NCBI RefSeq assembly: GCF_014217805.1
Contig: NZ_CP055156.1
Span: 496,001 to 560,000 of the forward strand
DNA: 64,000 nt
DNA from: Adhaeribacter swui
Lineage (GTDB): Bacteria; Bacteroidota; Bacteroidia; Cytophagales; Hymenobacteraceae
Reading direction: 5' to 3'
The position numbers and the translations under genes were made by a program. Below, one piece after another: positions 27,973 to 40,300 of this stretch; the first letter of the stretch is position 1, and each line of letters opens with the position of its first letter. The notes below the pieces were generated by a model. That model was given only the letters and a program-made list of their open reading frames with translations. It did no database searches and was not told the DNA's origin.

Positions 27973-28590
27973 TTATTTCTCTAATACAACAAATGAATTT
28001 TTGGCACCAGGAACAGAGCCACTTACTAAAATTAAATTTTTGTCTGATAAGACGCGCATTACCCGTAGGTTCTGGATTTTTACGCGATTATTACCCATGC
28101 GGCCTGCCATACGCATACCTTTGAAAACTCTTGAGGGCCAAGAGCATGCTCCAATTGAACCTGGATGCCGAGCCCGGTTATGCTGACCATGTGTTTGGCC
28201 ACCAACACCACCGAAGTTGTAACGTTTCACTACCCCTTGAAAGCCTTTACCTTTAGATGTACCAACTACATCCAAGTACTCTCCTTCTTCAAATAAGTCA
28301 ACACCTACTGTATCCCCTAATTTAAAACTTTCATCTTCTGTTCTAAATTCAACAACTTTAGCCTTAGCAGAAGCGTTAGCTTTTTTAAAGTGTCCGTTTA
28401 AAGCACGAGAAACTTTTTTTTCTTTTACATCACCAAAGCCTAATTGTACAGCTTGGTAACCATCCACTTCTACAGTTTTAACCTGTGTCACTACACAAGG
28501 TCCTGCTTGAATCAGCGTAACTGCTACGCTTTTTCCTTCAGGCGTGAAGAGGCTTGTCATTCCGATTTTTTTACCGATAATTCCAGGCAT
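27973..28590 (-). CDS. rplC: 50S ribosomal protein L3
   Basis: L3 is an assembly initiator with a loop reaching the peptidyl transferase centre. The 205-residue protein begins [20 protein letters not shown] and carries [59 protein letters not shown] (about residues 109-168). It is first in its transcription unit, directly behind a promoter and separated from rpsJ by a terminator. Confidence 0.98.
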   Translation of the reverse strand: MPGIIGKKIGMTSLFTPEGKSVAVTLIQAGPCVVTQVKTVEVDGYQAVQLGFGDVKEKKVSRALNGHFKKANASAKAKVVEFRTEDESFKLGDTVGVDLFEEGEYLDVVGTSKGKGFQGVVKRYNFGGVGGQTHGQHNRARHPGSIGACSWPSRVFKGMRMAGRMGNNRVKIQNLRVMRVLSDKNLILVSGSVPGAKNSFVVLEK

Positions 28591-28642
28591 TCTTTTTTTT
28601 GATTAATACAAAATTCCACCTTAACCTTTCGCTAAGGGAGTG

Positions 28643-28675
28643 CAAAGATAGTAAATTAATATTATAATTTACAAA
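28643..28675 (-). promoter_or_regulatory. Promoter of the rplC (S10-spc-alpha) operon
   Basis: On the minus strand TTTG (28675-28672) and TATCTTTG (28650-28643) are 21 bases apart, a near-ideal Bacteroidota promoter. The leader to the rplC start is about 50 nt and contains a weak CCTTA/TAAGG inverted repeat near 28618-28636. Confidence 0.82.
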
Positions 28676-28706
28676 CTTTATCTAGCAAATAATTAAATAC
28701 ATACAT

Positions 28707-28743
28707 AAAAAAAGGAACCAGAAATCATCAGGTTCCTCTTTTT
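28707..28743 (-). terminator. Terminator of the str operon (after rpsJ)
   Basis: Stem AGGAACC/GGTTCCT (28713-28719 with 28731-28737) extended by A-T pairs, loop 11 nt, followed by seven T on the minus strand. It stands 17 bases after the rpsJ stop. Confidence 0.9.
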
Positions 28744-28759
28744 ATAAATGTATCAATTA

Positions 28760-29065
28760 TCAAACTTTTATTTCAACATCTACTCCACTAGGTAACTCTA
28801 ATTTCATTAAAGCATCCACGGTTTTAGAACTAGTAGAGTAAATATCAACTAAGCGCTTGTAAGTACATAATTGAAATTGTTCTCTTGCTTTTTTATTTAC
28901 GTGGGGAGATCTTAAAACTGTAAATTTATCTTTTTCGGTTGGCAATGGAATTGGACCACTTACAATGGCACCGGTAGCCTTAACTGCCTTGACAATCTTC
29001 TCAGAAGATTTATCAACCAAGTTATGGTCGTAAGATTTTAATTTAATTCTTATTTTCTGATTCAT
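28760..29065 (-). CDS. rpsJ: 30S ribosomal protein S10 / NusE
   Basis: S10 is a 30S head protein and, as NusE, a transcription antitermination partner of NusB and NusG. The 101-residue protein begins [20 protein letters not shown] and contains [31 protein letters not shown] (about residues 36-66) and the [16 protein letters not shown] end. It is 11 bases downstream of fusA and followed by a terminator, so it belongs to the str unit here rather than leading the S10 operon. Confidence 0.97.
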   Translation of the reverse strand: MNQKIRIKLKSYDHNLVDKSSEKIVKAVKATGAIVSGPIPLPTEKDKFTVLRSPHVNKKAREQFQLCTYKRLVDIYSTSSKTVDALMKLELPSGVDVEIKV

Positions 29066-29076
29066 ATTATTCTTTA

Positions 29077-31176
29077 CTATTTACCGGTTCCTTTAATTTT
29101 TGCTACAATTGCATCCGCAAGGTTCTGCGGCACTTGCTCATAATGAGAGAATGTTAAGTTTGCCGTTGCTCTACCTGATGTTAAAGTTCTTAAATCGGTT
29201 ACATAGCCAAACAATTCAGACAAGGGCACATCAGCTTTTACTACTTGTGAACCAGCTTTTGTGTCCATTCCTTTCATTAAACCTCTTCTTCTATTTAAAT
29301 CTCCTGTAACAGGCCCAGTATATTCATCTGGCGTGATAACTTCTAACGCCATTATAGGTTCTAGTAGCTTAGGAGCACATTTACGTGCTGCTTCTTTAAA
29401 GCCTTGGCGAGCTGCTAACTCAAAAGACAATGCATCCGAATCTACTTCATGGTAAGAGCCGTGGAATAAACGTACTTTCATAGCTTCGATCGGGAATCCA
29501 GCTAATACGCCATCTTTCATTGCTTCTTCAAAGCCTTTCTGAATCGCAGGAATAAATTCTTTTGGAATAACACCACCAACTATTGCATTAACAAACTCTA
29601 AACCAGCTTTATCATCTGTGCGAGGTCCGATTTCAAAAACAATATCACCAAATTTACCTCTACCACCAGATTGCTTTTTATAAGTTTCCCGATGTTCAAC
29701 GCTTTTAGTTATTGTTTCTTTATATGCTACTTGTGGCGCTCCTTGATTTATTTCTACCTTAAATTCTCTTTTAAGGCGATCCATAATAATTTCCAGGTGA
29801 AGCTCTCCCATTCCTCTCAAAATGGTTTGGCCTGTTTCCTGATCAGTATGTACTTGCAAAGTGGGATCTTCTTCAACAAGTTTTCCAATTGCCATACCCA
29901 TTTTATCAGCGTCAGCTTGTGTTTTAGGCTCAATTGCATACCCAATTACTGGTTCTGGAAAATCCATTGCTTCCAGTACAATTTTGGCGTCCTGCGCACA
30001 AAGAGTATCACCCGTTTTAATGTCTTTAAAACCAACTACTGCACCAATGTCTCCCGCACTTAATCTTTCAATTGCATTTTGCTTATTAGCATGCATTTGA
30101 AAGATTCTTGAAATACGTTCTTTATTATTTGAACGCGTGTTGTATACATATGAACCTGATTCCAATACTCCTGAATAGGCTCGTATAAAGCAAAGGCGGC
30201 CAACATACGGGTCAGTAGCAATTTTAAATGCTAATGCAGCAAAAGGATCACTTTCTGATGGCTTACGAGCAACTTCTTCTCCTGTATCTGGATTTGTACC
30301 TTTAATACTTTCTTTATCTAAAGGAGAAGGACACAATGCCATTACATAATCAAGCATGGTTTGTACCCCTTTGTTTTTGAAAGAAGAACCGCAGAGCATA
30401 GGTACAATAGCCATATCAATAGTAGCTTTTCTTAATGCAGCTAATATTTCATCTTCCGTGATAGATTCAGGATCTTCGAAATATTTTTCCATTAAGCTTT
30501 CATCGTACTCGGCTACTGCTTCTAATAACTTCTCCCGATATTCTTTTGCTTCTTCCAGCATATCATCTGGAATTGGAACTTCTGTAAAGGTCATTCCTTT
30601 ATCATGCTCATTCCATTCAATGCCCCGGAAATTTACTAAATCAACTACCCCTCTAAAATTATCTTCGGAACCAATTGGCAATTGTAATGCTACTGCATTA
30701 CTTCCCAACATTTCTTTCACTTGTCTTACTACAGCAAGGAAGTCTGCACCAGACCTGTCCATTTTATTTACGAAACCAATACGGGCAACATTATAGTTAT
30801 TTGCTAATCGCCAGTTTGTTTCTGATTGAGGTTCTACACCATCAACAGCGCTAAACAAGAAAACTAAACCATCTAATACCCTAAGAGAACGGTTTACTTC
30901 CACTGTAAAATCAACGTGTCCTGGTGTATCGATAATGTTAATGTGGTATTTATCTCCTCTATAATTCCAATTAACAGTAGTAGCCGCTGAAGTAATTGTA
31001 ATTCCGCGTTCCTGCTCCTGTTCCATCCAGTCCATAGTTGCAGCTCCATCATGAACCTCACCTATTTTATGGCTTACTCCAGAATAGTAAAGAATACGTT
31101 CTGTTGTGGTTGTTTTACCTGCATCAATGTGTGCAGCAATACCAATATTTCTTGTGAACTTTAAATCGCGAGCCAT
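29077..31176 (-). CDS. fusA: Elongation factor G
   Basis: EF-G is the GTPase that drives translocation. The 699-residue protein has the G1 motif [15 protein letters not shown] (about residues 15-29), the G2 region [15 protein letters not shown]3 DTPGHVDF and G4 [10 protein letters not shown]. Downstream are domain II, the domain IV tip segment with [11 protein letters not shown]-like [20 protein letters not shown], and the usual C-terminus. Length is normal. It starts 2 bases after rpsG, so coupling is likely. Confidence 0.98.
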   Translation of the reverse strand: MARDLKFTRNIGIAAHIDAGKTTTTERILYYSGVSHKIGEVHDGAATMDWMEQEQERGITITSAATTVNWNYRGDKYHINIIDTPGHVDFTVEVNRSLRVLDGLVFLFSAVDGVEPQSETNWRLANNYNVARIGFVNKMDRSGADFLAVVRQVKEMLGSNAVALQLPIGSEDNFRGVVDLVNFRGIEWNEHDKGMTFTEVPIPDDMLEEAKEYREKLLEAVAEYDESLMEKYFEDPESITEDEILAALRKATIDMAIVPMLCGSSFKNKGVQTMLDYVMALCPSPLDKESIKGTNPDTGEEVARKPSESDPFAALAFKIATDPYVGRLCFIRAYSGVLESGSYVYNTRSNNKERISRIFQMHANKQNAIERLSAGDIGAVVGFKDIKTGDTLCAQDAKIVLEAMDFPEPVIGYAIEPKTQADADKMGMAIGKLVEEDPTLQVHTDQETGQTILRGMGELHLEIIMDRLKREFKVEINQGAPQVAYKETITKSVEHRETYKKQSGGRGKFGDIVFEIGPRTDDKAGLEFVNAIVGGVIPKEFIPAIQKGFEEAMKDGVLAGFPIEAMKVRLFHGSYHEVDSDALSFELAARQGFKEAARKCAPKLLEPIMALEVITPDEYTGPVTGDLNRRRGLMKGMDTKAGSQVVKADVPLSELFGYVTDLRTLTSGRATANLTFSHYEQVPQNLADAIVAKIKGTGK

Positions 31177-31178
31177 TT

Positions 31179-31646
31179 TTAAAATCTAAAATGTGAGAAG
31201 GCTTTATTTGCTTCAGCCATCCGGTGAGTATCATCTTTTTTCTTAACAGCAGCACCTTCCCCTTTAGCAGCAGCAATTATTTCTCCTGCTAGTTTATCAG
31301 TCATCGTTTTTTCACCCCGCTTTCTAGCGTACAGAATCATCCATTTGATACCTAATGAAATTTTTCTATCAGGTCTTACTTCTGTTGGAACTTGAAAAGT
31401 TGCACCGCCCACCCGGCGGCTTTTAACCTCTACGCTAGGCATAATATTATTTAAAGCCTTTCTCCAAGTCTCTAAACCATTTTCTTTTGTTCTTTTTTCT
31501 ACCACTTCGCATGCATCATAAAAAATATTGTAAGCAATACTTTTCTTACCGTCATACATCAGGTAGTTTACAAATCTTGTTACCAAAGTTTCTTTATACT
31601 TTGGGTCTGGAAGAAGAACTCTATTTTTAGGTTTTGCTTTTCTCAT
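31179..31646 (-). CDS. rpsG: 30S ribosomal protein S7
   Basis: S7 is a primary 16S rRNA binder of the head and the str-operon repressor in E. coli. The 155-residue protein has [56 protein letters not shown] and the C-terminal [17 protein letters not shown]. It follows rpsL by 16 bases. Confidence 0.97.
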   Translation of the reverse strand: MRKAKPKNRVLLPDPKYKETLVTRFVNYLMYDGKKSIAYNIFYDACEVVEKRTKENGLETWRKALNNIMPSVEVKSRRVGGATFQVPTEVRPDRKISLGIKWMILYARKRGEKTMTDKLAGEIIAAAKGEGAAVKKKDDTHRMAEANKAFSHFRF

Positions 31647-31662
31647 CTTTTAACAAACTATT

Positions 31663-32088
31663 TTATTTCTTTTTACCTGGAGCTGGTTTACCGCCTTTAG
31701 CAGCAGCTGCTTGTCCTGGTTTAGGACGCTTTGCTCCGTACTTGGATCTTCTTTGTAACCTACCATTAACTCCTGCTGTATCTAATGCCCCACGAATTAT
31801 ATGGTAACGAACTCCAGGCAAATCTTTAACTCTACCGCCTCGGATTAATACAATTGAGTGTTCCTGCAAATTATGTCCTTCCCCAGGAATGTAAGCATTT
31901 ACTTCTTTTCCATTTGTTAAGCGCACTCTAGCTACTTTTCTCATAGCTGAGTTTGGCTTTTTAGGAGTAGTCGTATAAACACGGGTACACACACCTCTTC
32001 TTTGTGGGCATGAATCTAAGGCAGGAGATTTTGATTTTGTTGTTAACTTTTCTCTACCTTTTCTTACTAATTGCTGTATAGTAGGCAT
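31663..32088 (-). CDS. rpsL: 30S ribosomal protein S12
   Basis: S12 is at the decoding centre. The 141-residue protein begins [15 protein letters not shown] and contains [31 protein letters not shown] and [32 protein letters not shown]. Lys43 in TPKKPNSA is the residue whose change gives streptomycin resistance, so the allele looks wild-type. A short Ala/Lys/Pro-rich tail of about 15 residues extends the C-terminus. It is first in the str unit. Confidence 0.98.
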   Translation of the reverse strand: MPTIQQLVRKGREKLTTKSKSPALDSCPQRRGVCTRVYTTTPKKPNSAMRKVARVRLTNGKEVNAYIPGEGHNLQEHSIVLIRGGRVKDLPGVRYHIIRGALDTAGVNGRLQRRSKYGAKRPKPGQAAAAKGGKPAPGKKK

Positions 32089-32133
32089 TTAATAATGTTT
32101 TATAATAATCTATTTTCTTCCAAAAACGGTTTG

Positions 32134-32167
32134 CAAAGGTATATAATTTACTTTGCAAAATCAAAAA
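32134..32167 (-). promoter_or_regulatory. Promoter of the str operon (rpsL)
   Basis: On the minus strand TTTTTG (32167-32162) and TACCTTTG (32141-32134) are 20 bases apart, matching the Bacteroidota -33/-7 pattern. The start site would fall about 40 bases before the rpsL start codon. Confidence 0.82.
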
Positions 32168-32534
32168 TTTAATTAAGTAATTATTAGGATGTTATTAGTT
32201 ATTTAATGAATATAGAGTAACTTCATTCTATCTCTACCCTAAATTATTCTATTTTAAAATTGGATTAAGTTCAAATCCTATTCTTTTACATCTATGTAAC
32301 TTTTTAATATAGCCAGATATTTAGTTGCCTTATCTTCTATGATATATAGTCAGAAGCTTTATATTATTCTACTTAAAACAAATAAGTTATTACTGCTTTT
32401 CTGTAACTATCTTATATTCACTAGTAACTTCTACTTGCTTTTACTTGATATGATAATACACTATTCCTAAATTTTATATTTTTTTAATAAAAACAGGATG
32501 TGCTAAATTGTTATCTTTTAAAAAAATCCTAAAT

Positions 32535-32585
32535 ACATAACATAAAAAAGCCCTTGCTACTAACAAGGGCCTTTTTATGTTATGT
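32535..32585 (-). terminator. Terminator of the rpoBC-DUF3467 unit
   Basis: A 22-base arm pairs ACATAACATAAAAAAGCCCTTG with CAAGGGCC...TGTTATGT around a 7-base loop with one mismatch. The T run lies inside the descending arm on both strands. It begins 7 bases after the DUF3467 stop codon. Confidence 0.92.
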
Positions 32586-32591
32586 AGTAGG

Positions 32592-32915
32592 TTATGCTTC
32601 ACCTATATTATTCCCAAAGTTCATCGGAAAACTTGGTTCTTCTTGAGTTTGTTTGATTGTACCAAAAGAAGTCTCATATCTTTGAATATTATCTGCTAAA
32701 GCTGCTAACAATCGTTTTGCATGCTCTGGTGTGATAACAATTCTAGATTTAACCTTTGCCTTCGGTATTCCTGGCATTAAACGGATAAAATCAATTACAA
32801 ACTCGCTACTGGAATGTGCAATCATAGCCAAATTAGCGTATTCCCCTTCTGCAATTTCTTCAGTGAGTTCAATATTAATTTGATTCTGATCATTTTTAAC
32901 CGATTCCTTTGCCAT
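32592..32915 (-). CDS. DUF3467 domain protein
   Basis: This 107-residue protein of unknown function contains the pattern of DUF3467: INIELTEEIAEGEYANLAMIAHSSSEFVIDFIRLMPG followed by KAKVKSRIVITPEHAKRLLAALADNIQRYE (about residues 14-79). It has no signal peptide or membrane segment. It lies 6 bases after rpoC and before a strong terminator, so it is co-transcribed with the polymerase subunit genes. This adjacency is common in Bacteroidota, which hints at a role in gene expression, but none is established from the sequence. Confidence 0.88.
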   Translation of the reverse strand: MAKESVKNDQNQINIELTEEIAEGEYANLAMIAHSSSEFVIDFIRLMPGIPKAKVKSRIVITPEHAKRLLAALADNIQRYETSFGTIKQTQEEPSFPMNFGNNIGEA

Positions 32916-32921
32916 ACGATT

Positions 32922-35900
32922 TTATCTATTTAATAATTCAGACTGTCTGGCTTTAGTTGCTTGCTTAGAAGCAATTAGCGAGTCGTACTCTTCCCGTGAC
33001 CCTACAATTAAATTATTATATTCGCGTAAACCAGTACCAGCAGGAATCAGGTGCCCTACAATCACGTTTTCTTTCAGGCCTAAAAGCTCATCTGCTTTTC
33101 CTTTAATAGCAGCTTCACTTAACACTTTAGTTGTTTCTTGGAATGAAGCAGCAGAGATAAAGCTTTGAGTACCTAAGGAAGCTTGCGTTATTCCTTGTAG
33201 TGTTGGCTTAGACACAGCTGGTTGCGCATCGCGTACTGTTACTAAACGTAAGTCACGGCGTTTTAAACTCGAGTTCTCATCTCGTAACCGGCGTGAAGTA
33301 ACAATTTGTCCTGGTTTTAAATTTGATGAATCACCAGCATCTTCCACAACTTTCATATCAATAATCGTATCGTTTTCTTCCATGAAAGAAACTTTATCTA
33401 CAATTTGATTCTCTAGGAAAGTTGTATCTCCTGGATCTATCACCATAACTTTCTGCATCATCTGGCGAACTACTACCTCAATGTGCTTATCATTGATTTT
33501 TACCCCTTGTAAGCGGTAAACTTCTTGAATCTCGTTAACCAAGTATTCTTGTACTGCACCTGGGCCTTGAATATTTAAGATATCCGTTGGAGTAATAGCA
33601 CCATCAGATAGAGGCAATCCGGCCCGGATAAAATCGTTATCCTGAACAAGGATGTGCTTTGATAATGGCACCATGTACTTTTTCTTCACGCCATCTTTCG
33701 ATTCAATGAAGATTTCACGGTTACCGCGTTTAACTCCACCGTATGTAACTACTCCGTCAATCTCCGATACTACCGCAGGATTAGATGGATTACGAGCTTC
33801 AAATAACTCCGTAACACGTGGCAAACCACCAGTAATATCACGGGTCTTACCAATTGCACGTGGTATTTTAGCTAAAATTTGTCCTGCTCTAATCTGCTCT
33901 CCGTCTTCTACGGTCAGGTGAGCCCCTACCGGAATATTATAACCTTTGCTTTCTCCGCTACTTGGATTTACAACGATAGATGGGTTTTGAGTCTTATCTT
34001 TGGTTTCAATAATTACTTTTTCCCGGTGACCGGTTTGCTCATCCGATTCTTCCCGGTAAGTGATACCTTCAATTAAAGACTCGTATGAAATAAGACCATC
34101 AAATTCAGATAAAATTACTGCATTGTACGGATCCCATGCGCAAATCTCATCACCTTTGTTAATAGTTTGGCCTTCTTCAACCGTTAAGAATGAACCATAA
34201 GGAACGTGATTTGTGATCAGGATTTTATTTGTACCTGGTTCTACAATTCTCACTTCACCAGAACGCCCCATTACTACTTTAACTGTAGCACCTTCATTAT
34301 TGACTGTTTCTATCGTCCGAACATCTTCAAACTCAATTACTCCATTAAACTTAGCCCTGATAGCTGCATCTACAGCAATGTTTGATGCCGTACCACCCAC
34401 GTGGAAAGTACGAAGAGTTAACTGAGTACCTGGTTCCCCAATTGACTGAGCTGCAATAACACCAACGGCTTCCCCTTTCTGCACCATACGTCCAGAAGAA
34501 AGGTTACGGCCATAACATTTGGCACAAATTCCACGCTTGCTTTCGCAAGTAAGCACCGAACGGATTTCAATAGTTTCGATTGAGGTAGCTTCTATTTTTC
34601 TAGTTATCTCTTCTGTAATCTCAGAACCCGCCTCTAAGATCATTTCATTATTTACTGGATCAATAATGTCGTGAACATTTACCCGGCCGAGAATTCTTTC
34701 TGAAAGAGATTCAACAATATCCTCATTATCCTTAAGTGCACTTACTTCCAAACCACGTAAGGTACCGCAATCTTCTTCGTTCACGATCACGTCCTGAGAA
34801 ACGTCAACTAAACGACGTGTCAAGTAACCAGCATCTGCGGTTTTAAGTGCTGTATCGGCCAAACCTTTACGAGCACCGTGCGTAGAAATAAAGTATTCAA
34901 TTACATCTAAACCTTCCTTAAAATTAGAAAGAATAGGGTTCTCAATAATTTCTCCTACTGAACCTTGTAATGATTTCTGTGGCTTCGCCATCAGTCCCCG
35001 CATACCACCTAACTGACGTATCTGCTCCCGGGAACCACGTGCTCCAGAGTGCATCATCATATAAATAGAGTTAAATCCTTGATCGTCTTTTTCCAGACGA
35101 CTCATCAGAGTTTCCGTAATCTGGTTGTTTATACGAGTCCAGATATCAATTACCTGATTGTATCGTTCGTTGTCGGTGATTAAACCCATGGAATAGTTTG
35201 CCCATACTGCATCAACATCTTTTTTGGCTTGCTCTACCAGTATATCTTTTTCTTTTGGAATAACGATATCGCCAAGCCCCATTGACAAACCACCTTTGTA
35301 AGCAGACTGGAATCCTAAAGTTTTAATATCATCCAGGAACTGGGCCGTACGAGCCATACCAGTTGCTTTAAACACTCGGGAAATAATCTGCTGTAATTTT
35401 TTCTTAGTCAAAAGTTCATCCACAAAGCCCACTTCTTCCGGCACAAATTGATTGAATAGTACCCGACCAGCTACCGTCTCAATAACTTTGGTTACTATCT
35501 TTTCATTTTCGTCCAGTACGTTCGTTCTAACCTTTATGTAGGCATGTTTAGAAAGTTGGCCTTCATTAATAGCAATTATTACTTCTTCAGCACTATAGAA
35601 TGTTCTACCTTCTCCCGCGATTTTCTCGTTTTCAGTAGAACGCTTCCCTTTAGTTACATAATATAAGCCCAATACCATGTCCTGCGATGGTACTGCAATT
35701 GGCGCACCATTAGCTGGGTTCAGAATATTATGTGATGCCAACATTAACATTGAGGCTTCCAAAATAGCCGCCGGACCAAGTGGAACGTGTACCGCCATTT
35801 GGTCACCGTCAAAGTCAGCGTTAAAAGCAGTACATACTAATGGGTGTAACTGAATCGCTTTACCTTCAATTAACTTAGGTTGGAAAGCTTGAATACCTAA

Positions 35901-37235
35901 ACGGTGAAGCGTAGGAGCCCGGTTCAATAATACCGGATGTCCTTTCAACACGTTTTCTAGAATGTCCCAAACAACCGGGTCTTTCCGGTCTACAATTTTC
36001 TTGGCTGATTTTACTGTTTTAACAATACCCCGTTCAATCAACTTGCGAATGATAAACGGCTTAAAAAGCTCAGCAGCCATGTTTTTAGGCAGACCGCATT
36101 CATGCAGCTTTAATTCCGGGCCAACAACAATTACGGAACGGCCTGAATAATCTACCCGCTTACCTAATAGGTTTTGACGGAAACGGCCTTGCTTACCTTT
36201 CAACATATCTGAAAGAGATTTTAAGGCTCGGTTACCTTCCGCCCGCACCGCGTTTACTTTACGAGAATTGTCGAATAAAGAATCAACAGCTTCCTGTAAC
36301 ATACGCTTTTCATTCCGTAAAATTACTTCGGGAGCTTTAATCTCAATTAATCTTTTCAAACGATTATTCCGGATAATAACCCGACGATACAAATCATTTA
36401 AATCTGATGTAGCAAAACGCCCACCATCCAATGGCACTAATGGACGCAGTTCTGGCGGAATTACTGGAACCATCCGGATTACCATCCACTCAGGTTTATT
36501 TTCTATCCGCGTAGCTGCATCCCGGAAAGCTTCTACAACACGTAACCTTTTTAATGCTTCTCCTTTTCGCTGCTGCGAGGTTTCGTGAGCGGCAGAATAG
36601 CGTAATTCATAAGACAAATCATCAAGGTTAATTCGAGTTAACAATAACTCTAATGCCTCAGCGCCCATCTTTGCAATGAATTTGTTAGGATCACTATTGT
36701 CTAACATTTGATTTTCCCGAGGAAGTTTATCTATCATATCCAGATATTCATCTTCCGTTAAGAAATCTAAAGTGTTAACACCATCTTCAGCTAAAATACC
36801 AGGTTGAACTACTACATACCGTTCGTAGTAGATAATCTGATCTAATTTTTTAGTAGGTAGCCCTAATAAGTAACCAATTTTATTTGGCAATGATTTAAAG
36901 TACCAGATATGAGCAACCGGAACCACTAATTCAATATGGCCCATCCGCTCCCGGCGTACCTTTTTCTCCGTTACTTCTACACCGCAACGGTCGCAGATAA
37001 TACCTTTATATCTGATTCTTTTATATTTACCGCAGTGACATTCCCAATCTTTAACCGGACCAAAAATTCGCTCACAGAATAAACCACCCATTTCAGGTTT
37101 GTAAGTTCTGTAGTTAATTGTTTCCGGCTTAGTTACTTCACCATTCGACCGTTCCAGAATAGACTCCGGAGAAGCCAGGCTAATTGTAACTTTAGAGAAG
37201 TCCTGAACTAATTTTTTATTTTTTGCAAATGCCAT
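32922..37235 (-). CDS. rpoC: RNA polymerase beta' subunit
   Basis: RpoC carries the catalytic magnesium site. The 1437-residue protein has the N-terminal zinc-binding [24 protein letters not shown] (about 66-89), the lid/rudder region and the catalytic [18 protein letters not shown] (about 468-485). It also has the bridge helix/trigger loop region ([25 protein letters not shown]) and the second zinc site [16 protein letters not shown]. All landmark motifs are intact. A 12-bp hairpin lies in the 96-base gap after rpoB. DUF3467 follows. Confidence 0.98.
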   Translation of the reverse strand: MAFAKNKKLVQDFSKVTISLASPESILERSNGEVTKPETINYRTYKPEMGGLFCERIFGPVKDWECHCGKYKRIRYKGIICDRCGVEVTEKKVRRERMGHIELVVPVAHIWYFKSLPNKIGYLLGLPTKKLDQIIYYERYVVVQPGILAEDGVNTLDFLTEDEYLDMIDKLPRENQMLDNSDPNKFIAKMGAEALELLLTRINLDDLSYELRYSAAHETSQQRKGEALKRLRVVEAFRDAATRIENKPEWMVIRMVPVIPPELRPLVPLDGGRFATSDLNDLYRRVIIRNNRLKRLIEIKAPEVILRNEKRMLQEAVDSLFDNSRKVNAVRAEGNRALKSLSDMLKGKQGRFRQNLLGKRVDYSGRSVIVVGPELKLHECGLPKNMAAELFKPFIIRKLIERGIVKTVKSAKKIVDRKDPVVWDILENVLKGHPVLLNRAPTLHRLGIQAFQPKLIEGKAIQLHPLVCTAFNADFDGDQMAVHVPLGPAAILEASMLMLASHNILNPANGAPIAVPSQDMVLGLYYVTKGKRSTENEKIAGEGRTFYSAEEVIIAINEGQLSKHAYIKVRTNVLDENEKIVTKVIETVAGRVLFNQFVPEEVGFVDELLTKKKLQQIISRVFKATGMARTAQFLDDIKTLGFQSAYKGGLSMGLGDIVIPKEKDILVEQAKKDVDAVWANYSMGLITDNERYNQVIDIWTRINNQITETLMSRLEKDDQGFNSIYMMMHSGARGSREQIRQLGGMRGLMAKPQKSLQGSVGEIIENPILSNFKEGLDVIEYFISTHGARKGLADTALKTADAGYLTRRLVDVSQDVIVNEEDCGTLRGLEVSALKDNEDIVESLSERILGRVNVHDIIDPVNNEMILEAGSEITEEITRKIEATSIETIEIRSVLTCESKRGICAKCYGRNLSSGRMVQKGEAVGVIAAQSIGEPGTQLTLRTFHVGGTASNIAVDAAIRAKFNGVIEFEDVRTIETVNNEGATVKVVMGRSGEVRIVEPGTNKILITNHVPYGSFLTVEEGQTINKGDEICAWDPYNAVILSEFDGLISYESLIEGITYREESDEQTGHREKVIIETKDKTQNPSIVVNPSSGESKGYNIPVGAHLTVEDGEQIRAGQILAKIPRAIGKTRDITGGLPRVTELFEARNPSNPAVVSEIDGVVTYGGVKRGNREIFIESKDGVKKKYMVPLSKHILVQDNDFIRAGLPLSDGAITPTDILNIQGPGAVQEYLVNEIQEVYRLQGVKINDKHIEVVVRQMMQKVMVIDPGDTTFLENQIVDKVSFMEENDTIIDMKVVEDAGDSSNLKPGQIVTSRRLRDENSSLKRRDLRLVTVRDAQPAVSKPTLQGITQASLGTQSFISAASFQETTKVLSEAAIKGKADELLGLKENVIVGHLIPAGTGLREYNNLIVGSREEYDSLIASKQATKARQSELLNR

Positions 37236-37285
37236 TTTTCAGATTTGAAAATTATACAATTTGTCTGTTCTAAACACAACGAAAG

Positions 37286-37316
37286 GAAGACCAGAAACAT
37301 TTCATTTCTGGTCTTC
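37286..37316 (-). other. Hairpin in the rpoB-rpoC spacer
   Basis: A perfect 12-bp inverted repeat GAAGACCAGAAA/TTTCTGGTCTTC with a 7-base loop lies 15 bases past rpoB. On the minus strand it is followed by CCTTTCG rather than a T run, so it looks more like an RNA-processing or stability hairpin than an intrinsic terminator. Confidence 0.8.
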
Positions 37317-37331
37317 GCTTTTAAATATGTG

Positions 37332-40300
37332 TTAATCTAATGTGATTTCAAGAGCCAAACCTCTTAACTCATGAATCAATACATTAAATGATTCTGGTAT
37401 ATTAGGTTTTGGCAATACATCACCTTTTACTATAGCTTCGTAAGCCTTGGCTCTACCAATTACATCATCTGATTTAACAGTCAGAATCTCTTGCAATACA
37501 TGAGATGCACCAAAAGCTTCTAACGCCCAAACTTCCATCTCACCAAAACGCTGGCCACCAAATTGGGCTTTACCACCCAACGGTTGTTGTGTAATTAATG
37601 AGTACGGTCCTATAGAACGCGCGTGCATCTTATCATCTACTAAGTGACCTAACTTCAGCATGTAAATCACACCAACTGTAACAGGCTGATCAAATTTATC
37701 ACCGGTTAATCCATCATATAGATAAGTCCGGCCATAACGTGGTACGCCAGCCTCTGTCAACTCGGCAGATACTTGTTCCTCAGATGCGCCATCAAAAATT
37801 GGTGTAGCGTACTTTTTACCTAACTTTAAACCTGCCCAACCTAATACTGTTTCATAAATCTGGCCAATGTTCATCCGGGAAGGTACCCCTAATGGATTTA
37901 ATACAATGTCCATTGGTGTACCATCTTCTAAGAAAGGCATATCTTCTTCTCGAACAATACGAGCTACTACCCCTTTATTACCATGCCGCCCCGCCATTTT
38001 ATCACCTACTTTAAGCTTACGCTTTTTGGCAATATAAACTTTTGCTAATTGTACAATACCGGCTGGTAACTCATCCCCAACTTCTAATGTAAATCGCTCC
38101 CGTTTGAAACGAGCAGAAATATTGTTACGACGCTTGTTATAATTTTTAACCAGCTCAATAACCATATTATTAATTCGTTCATCGGCAGTCCAGTTCTCCA
38201 GAATCAGATCTTTAAATAAATTTACTTCTTCTGGTACGGCGTAATTACTCTCGTCTTTATAAGGGTTTTTATCCGGAAATAAGTTTTCCGCAATGTTTTT
38301 CCGGGAGAATTTCACACCTTTCGACATGATTTCGTCCCCAAACTTATGCTTAACCCCATTAGTAACTTGTCCATCAAGTAATTGAGATAATTTATCGATC
38401 ATTATATTTTTTACAGCTTTTAATTCGCTGTTATAATGCGACTTTAAATCTTCAACTTCTTTCTTAGACTTAGCCCGAAGATTTTTATCTTTTTTCGGAC
38501 GGGAGAACAACTTGGTTTCTATAACTACCCCGTTTAAAGATGGTGGCGCTTTAAGAGAGGCGTCTTTCACATCACCAGCCTTATCCCCGAAAATAGCTCT
38601 TAAAAGCTTTTCTTCAGGAGTTGGATCTGTTTCACCTTTTGGCGTAATCTTACCAATTAAAATATCACCTTCTTTTACCTCAGCACCCCGGCGGATAATA
38701 CCGTTTTCATCTAAGTTACGAACAGCTTCTTCACTAACGTTAGGAATTTCAGACGTTAATTCTTCTTCTCCCCTCTTAGTCTCTCTTACTTCTAACTCAA
38801 ATTCCTCTATGTGGATAGAAGTAAATACATCATCACGTACTACTTTCTCCGAAATTACGATAGCATCCTCAAAGTTATAACCTTGCCATGGCATAAAGGC
38901 TACTTGCAAATTACGTCCTAAAGCTAATTCACCATCATTGGTTGCGTAGCCTTCGCATAAAGCCTGACCTTTTTTCACTATGTCGCCTCTATGCACAATG
39001 GGAGTTAAGTTAATGCACGTATCTTGGTTAGTTCTTCTGAATTTAATCAGATCATAGGTTACATACTCAGCGTCGAAGCTTACTAATTTATCATCTTCGC
39101 TCAAGTCGTATTTAACTACCACCTTTGTTGCATCCACAAATTCAACAACTCCTGGACCTTCAGCTACAATTAAAGCTCTTGAATCAATTGCAGCACGCCC
39201 TTCTAAGCCAGTACCTACAATTGGAGCTTGTGGCTTTAATAATGGTACAGCTTGACGTTGCATGTTTGAACCCATCAAGGCCCGGTTAGCATCGTCGTGT
39301 TCTAAGAATGGAATTAGAGACGCCGCCACTGATACGATTTGATTAGGAGCCACGTCCATATACGTATAAGTCGATGGTTCTGTAACTGGGAAGTCACCTT
39401 CAAAACGTCCTTTTACTCTATCGGATAAGAAATTACCTCCTTCATCTATCACTGCGTTTGCCTGGGCAATATGGTGTGTATCTTCTTCTTCCGCAGTTAA
39501 GTAAACGACACCTTTTTCTACTTCTACCTTTCCTTCGGTTACTTTACGGTATGGAGTTTCAATGAAACCCATATTATTTACCCGGGCATGTACACATAAG
39601 GAAGAAATCAAACCGATGTTTGGTCCTTCAGGTGTTTCAATTGTACACAAACGTCCGTAGTGGGTATAGTGTACGTCACGAACCTCAAACCCGGCCCTCT
39701 CTCTAGATAAACCTCCTGGTCCTAAGGCAGAAACCCGGCGTTTGTGAGTTATCTCGGCCAAAGGGTTAGTTTGGTCCATAAACTGAGATAACTGGTTTGT
39801 ACCAAAGAAAGAGTTAATAACTGAAGAAAGAGTTCTTGCATTGATCAAGTCAACCGGCTTAAACTCCTCGTTATCCCGAACGTTCATACGTTCTTTGATG
39901 GTACGAGCCATACGGGCTAGTCCTACACCAAATTGAGCATATAATTGCTCACCTACGGTGCGTACCCGACGATTGCTTAAGTGGTCGATATCGTCTACTA
40001 CAGCTTTAGAGTTAATTAAACCTATTAGGTATTTTACAATAAGAACTATGTCTTCATTCGTAAGTACCTTTGCATCCCAGTTATTATCCAGGCCTAATTT
40101 TTTATTTATGCGATACCTTCCAACATCTCCTAAATCGTAACGCTTATCCGAGAAGAATAACTTCTGGATAATATCACGAGCAGTTTCTACGTCTGGAGCT
40201 TCTGTATTACGTAACTGACGATAAATCTGCTCAACAGCTTCTTGCTCAGAGTTAGAATTATCTTTTTGTAACGTATTATAGATGATAGTATAATCGGCAA

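Larger units (their letters stand above)
32089..32591. other. Intergenic region between DUF3467 gene and rpsL
   Basis: This 503-base, very AT-rich spacer is the largest break in the minus-strand cluster. It holds the terminator of the rpo unit at 32535-32585 and the rpsL promoter at 32134-32167. In the roughly 370 bases between them I see no open frame, RNA gene or repeat. Confidence 0.65.

Noticed and set aside
30356-30796. 146-codon plus-strand frame
   Set aside because: It is antisense to fusA. Serine-rich composition and lack of family features mark it as a shadow of the conserved coding strand.
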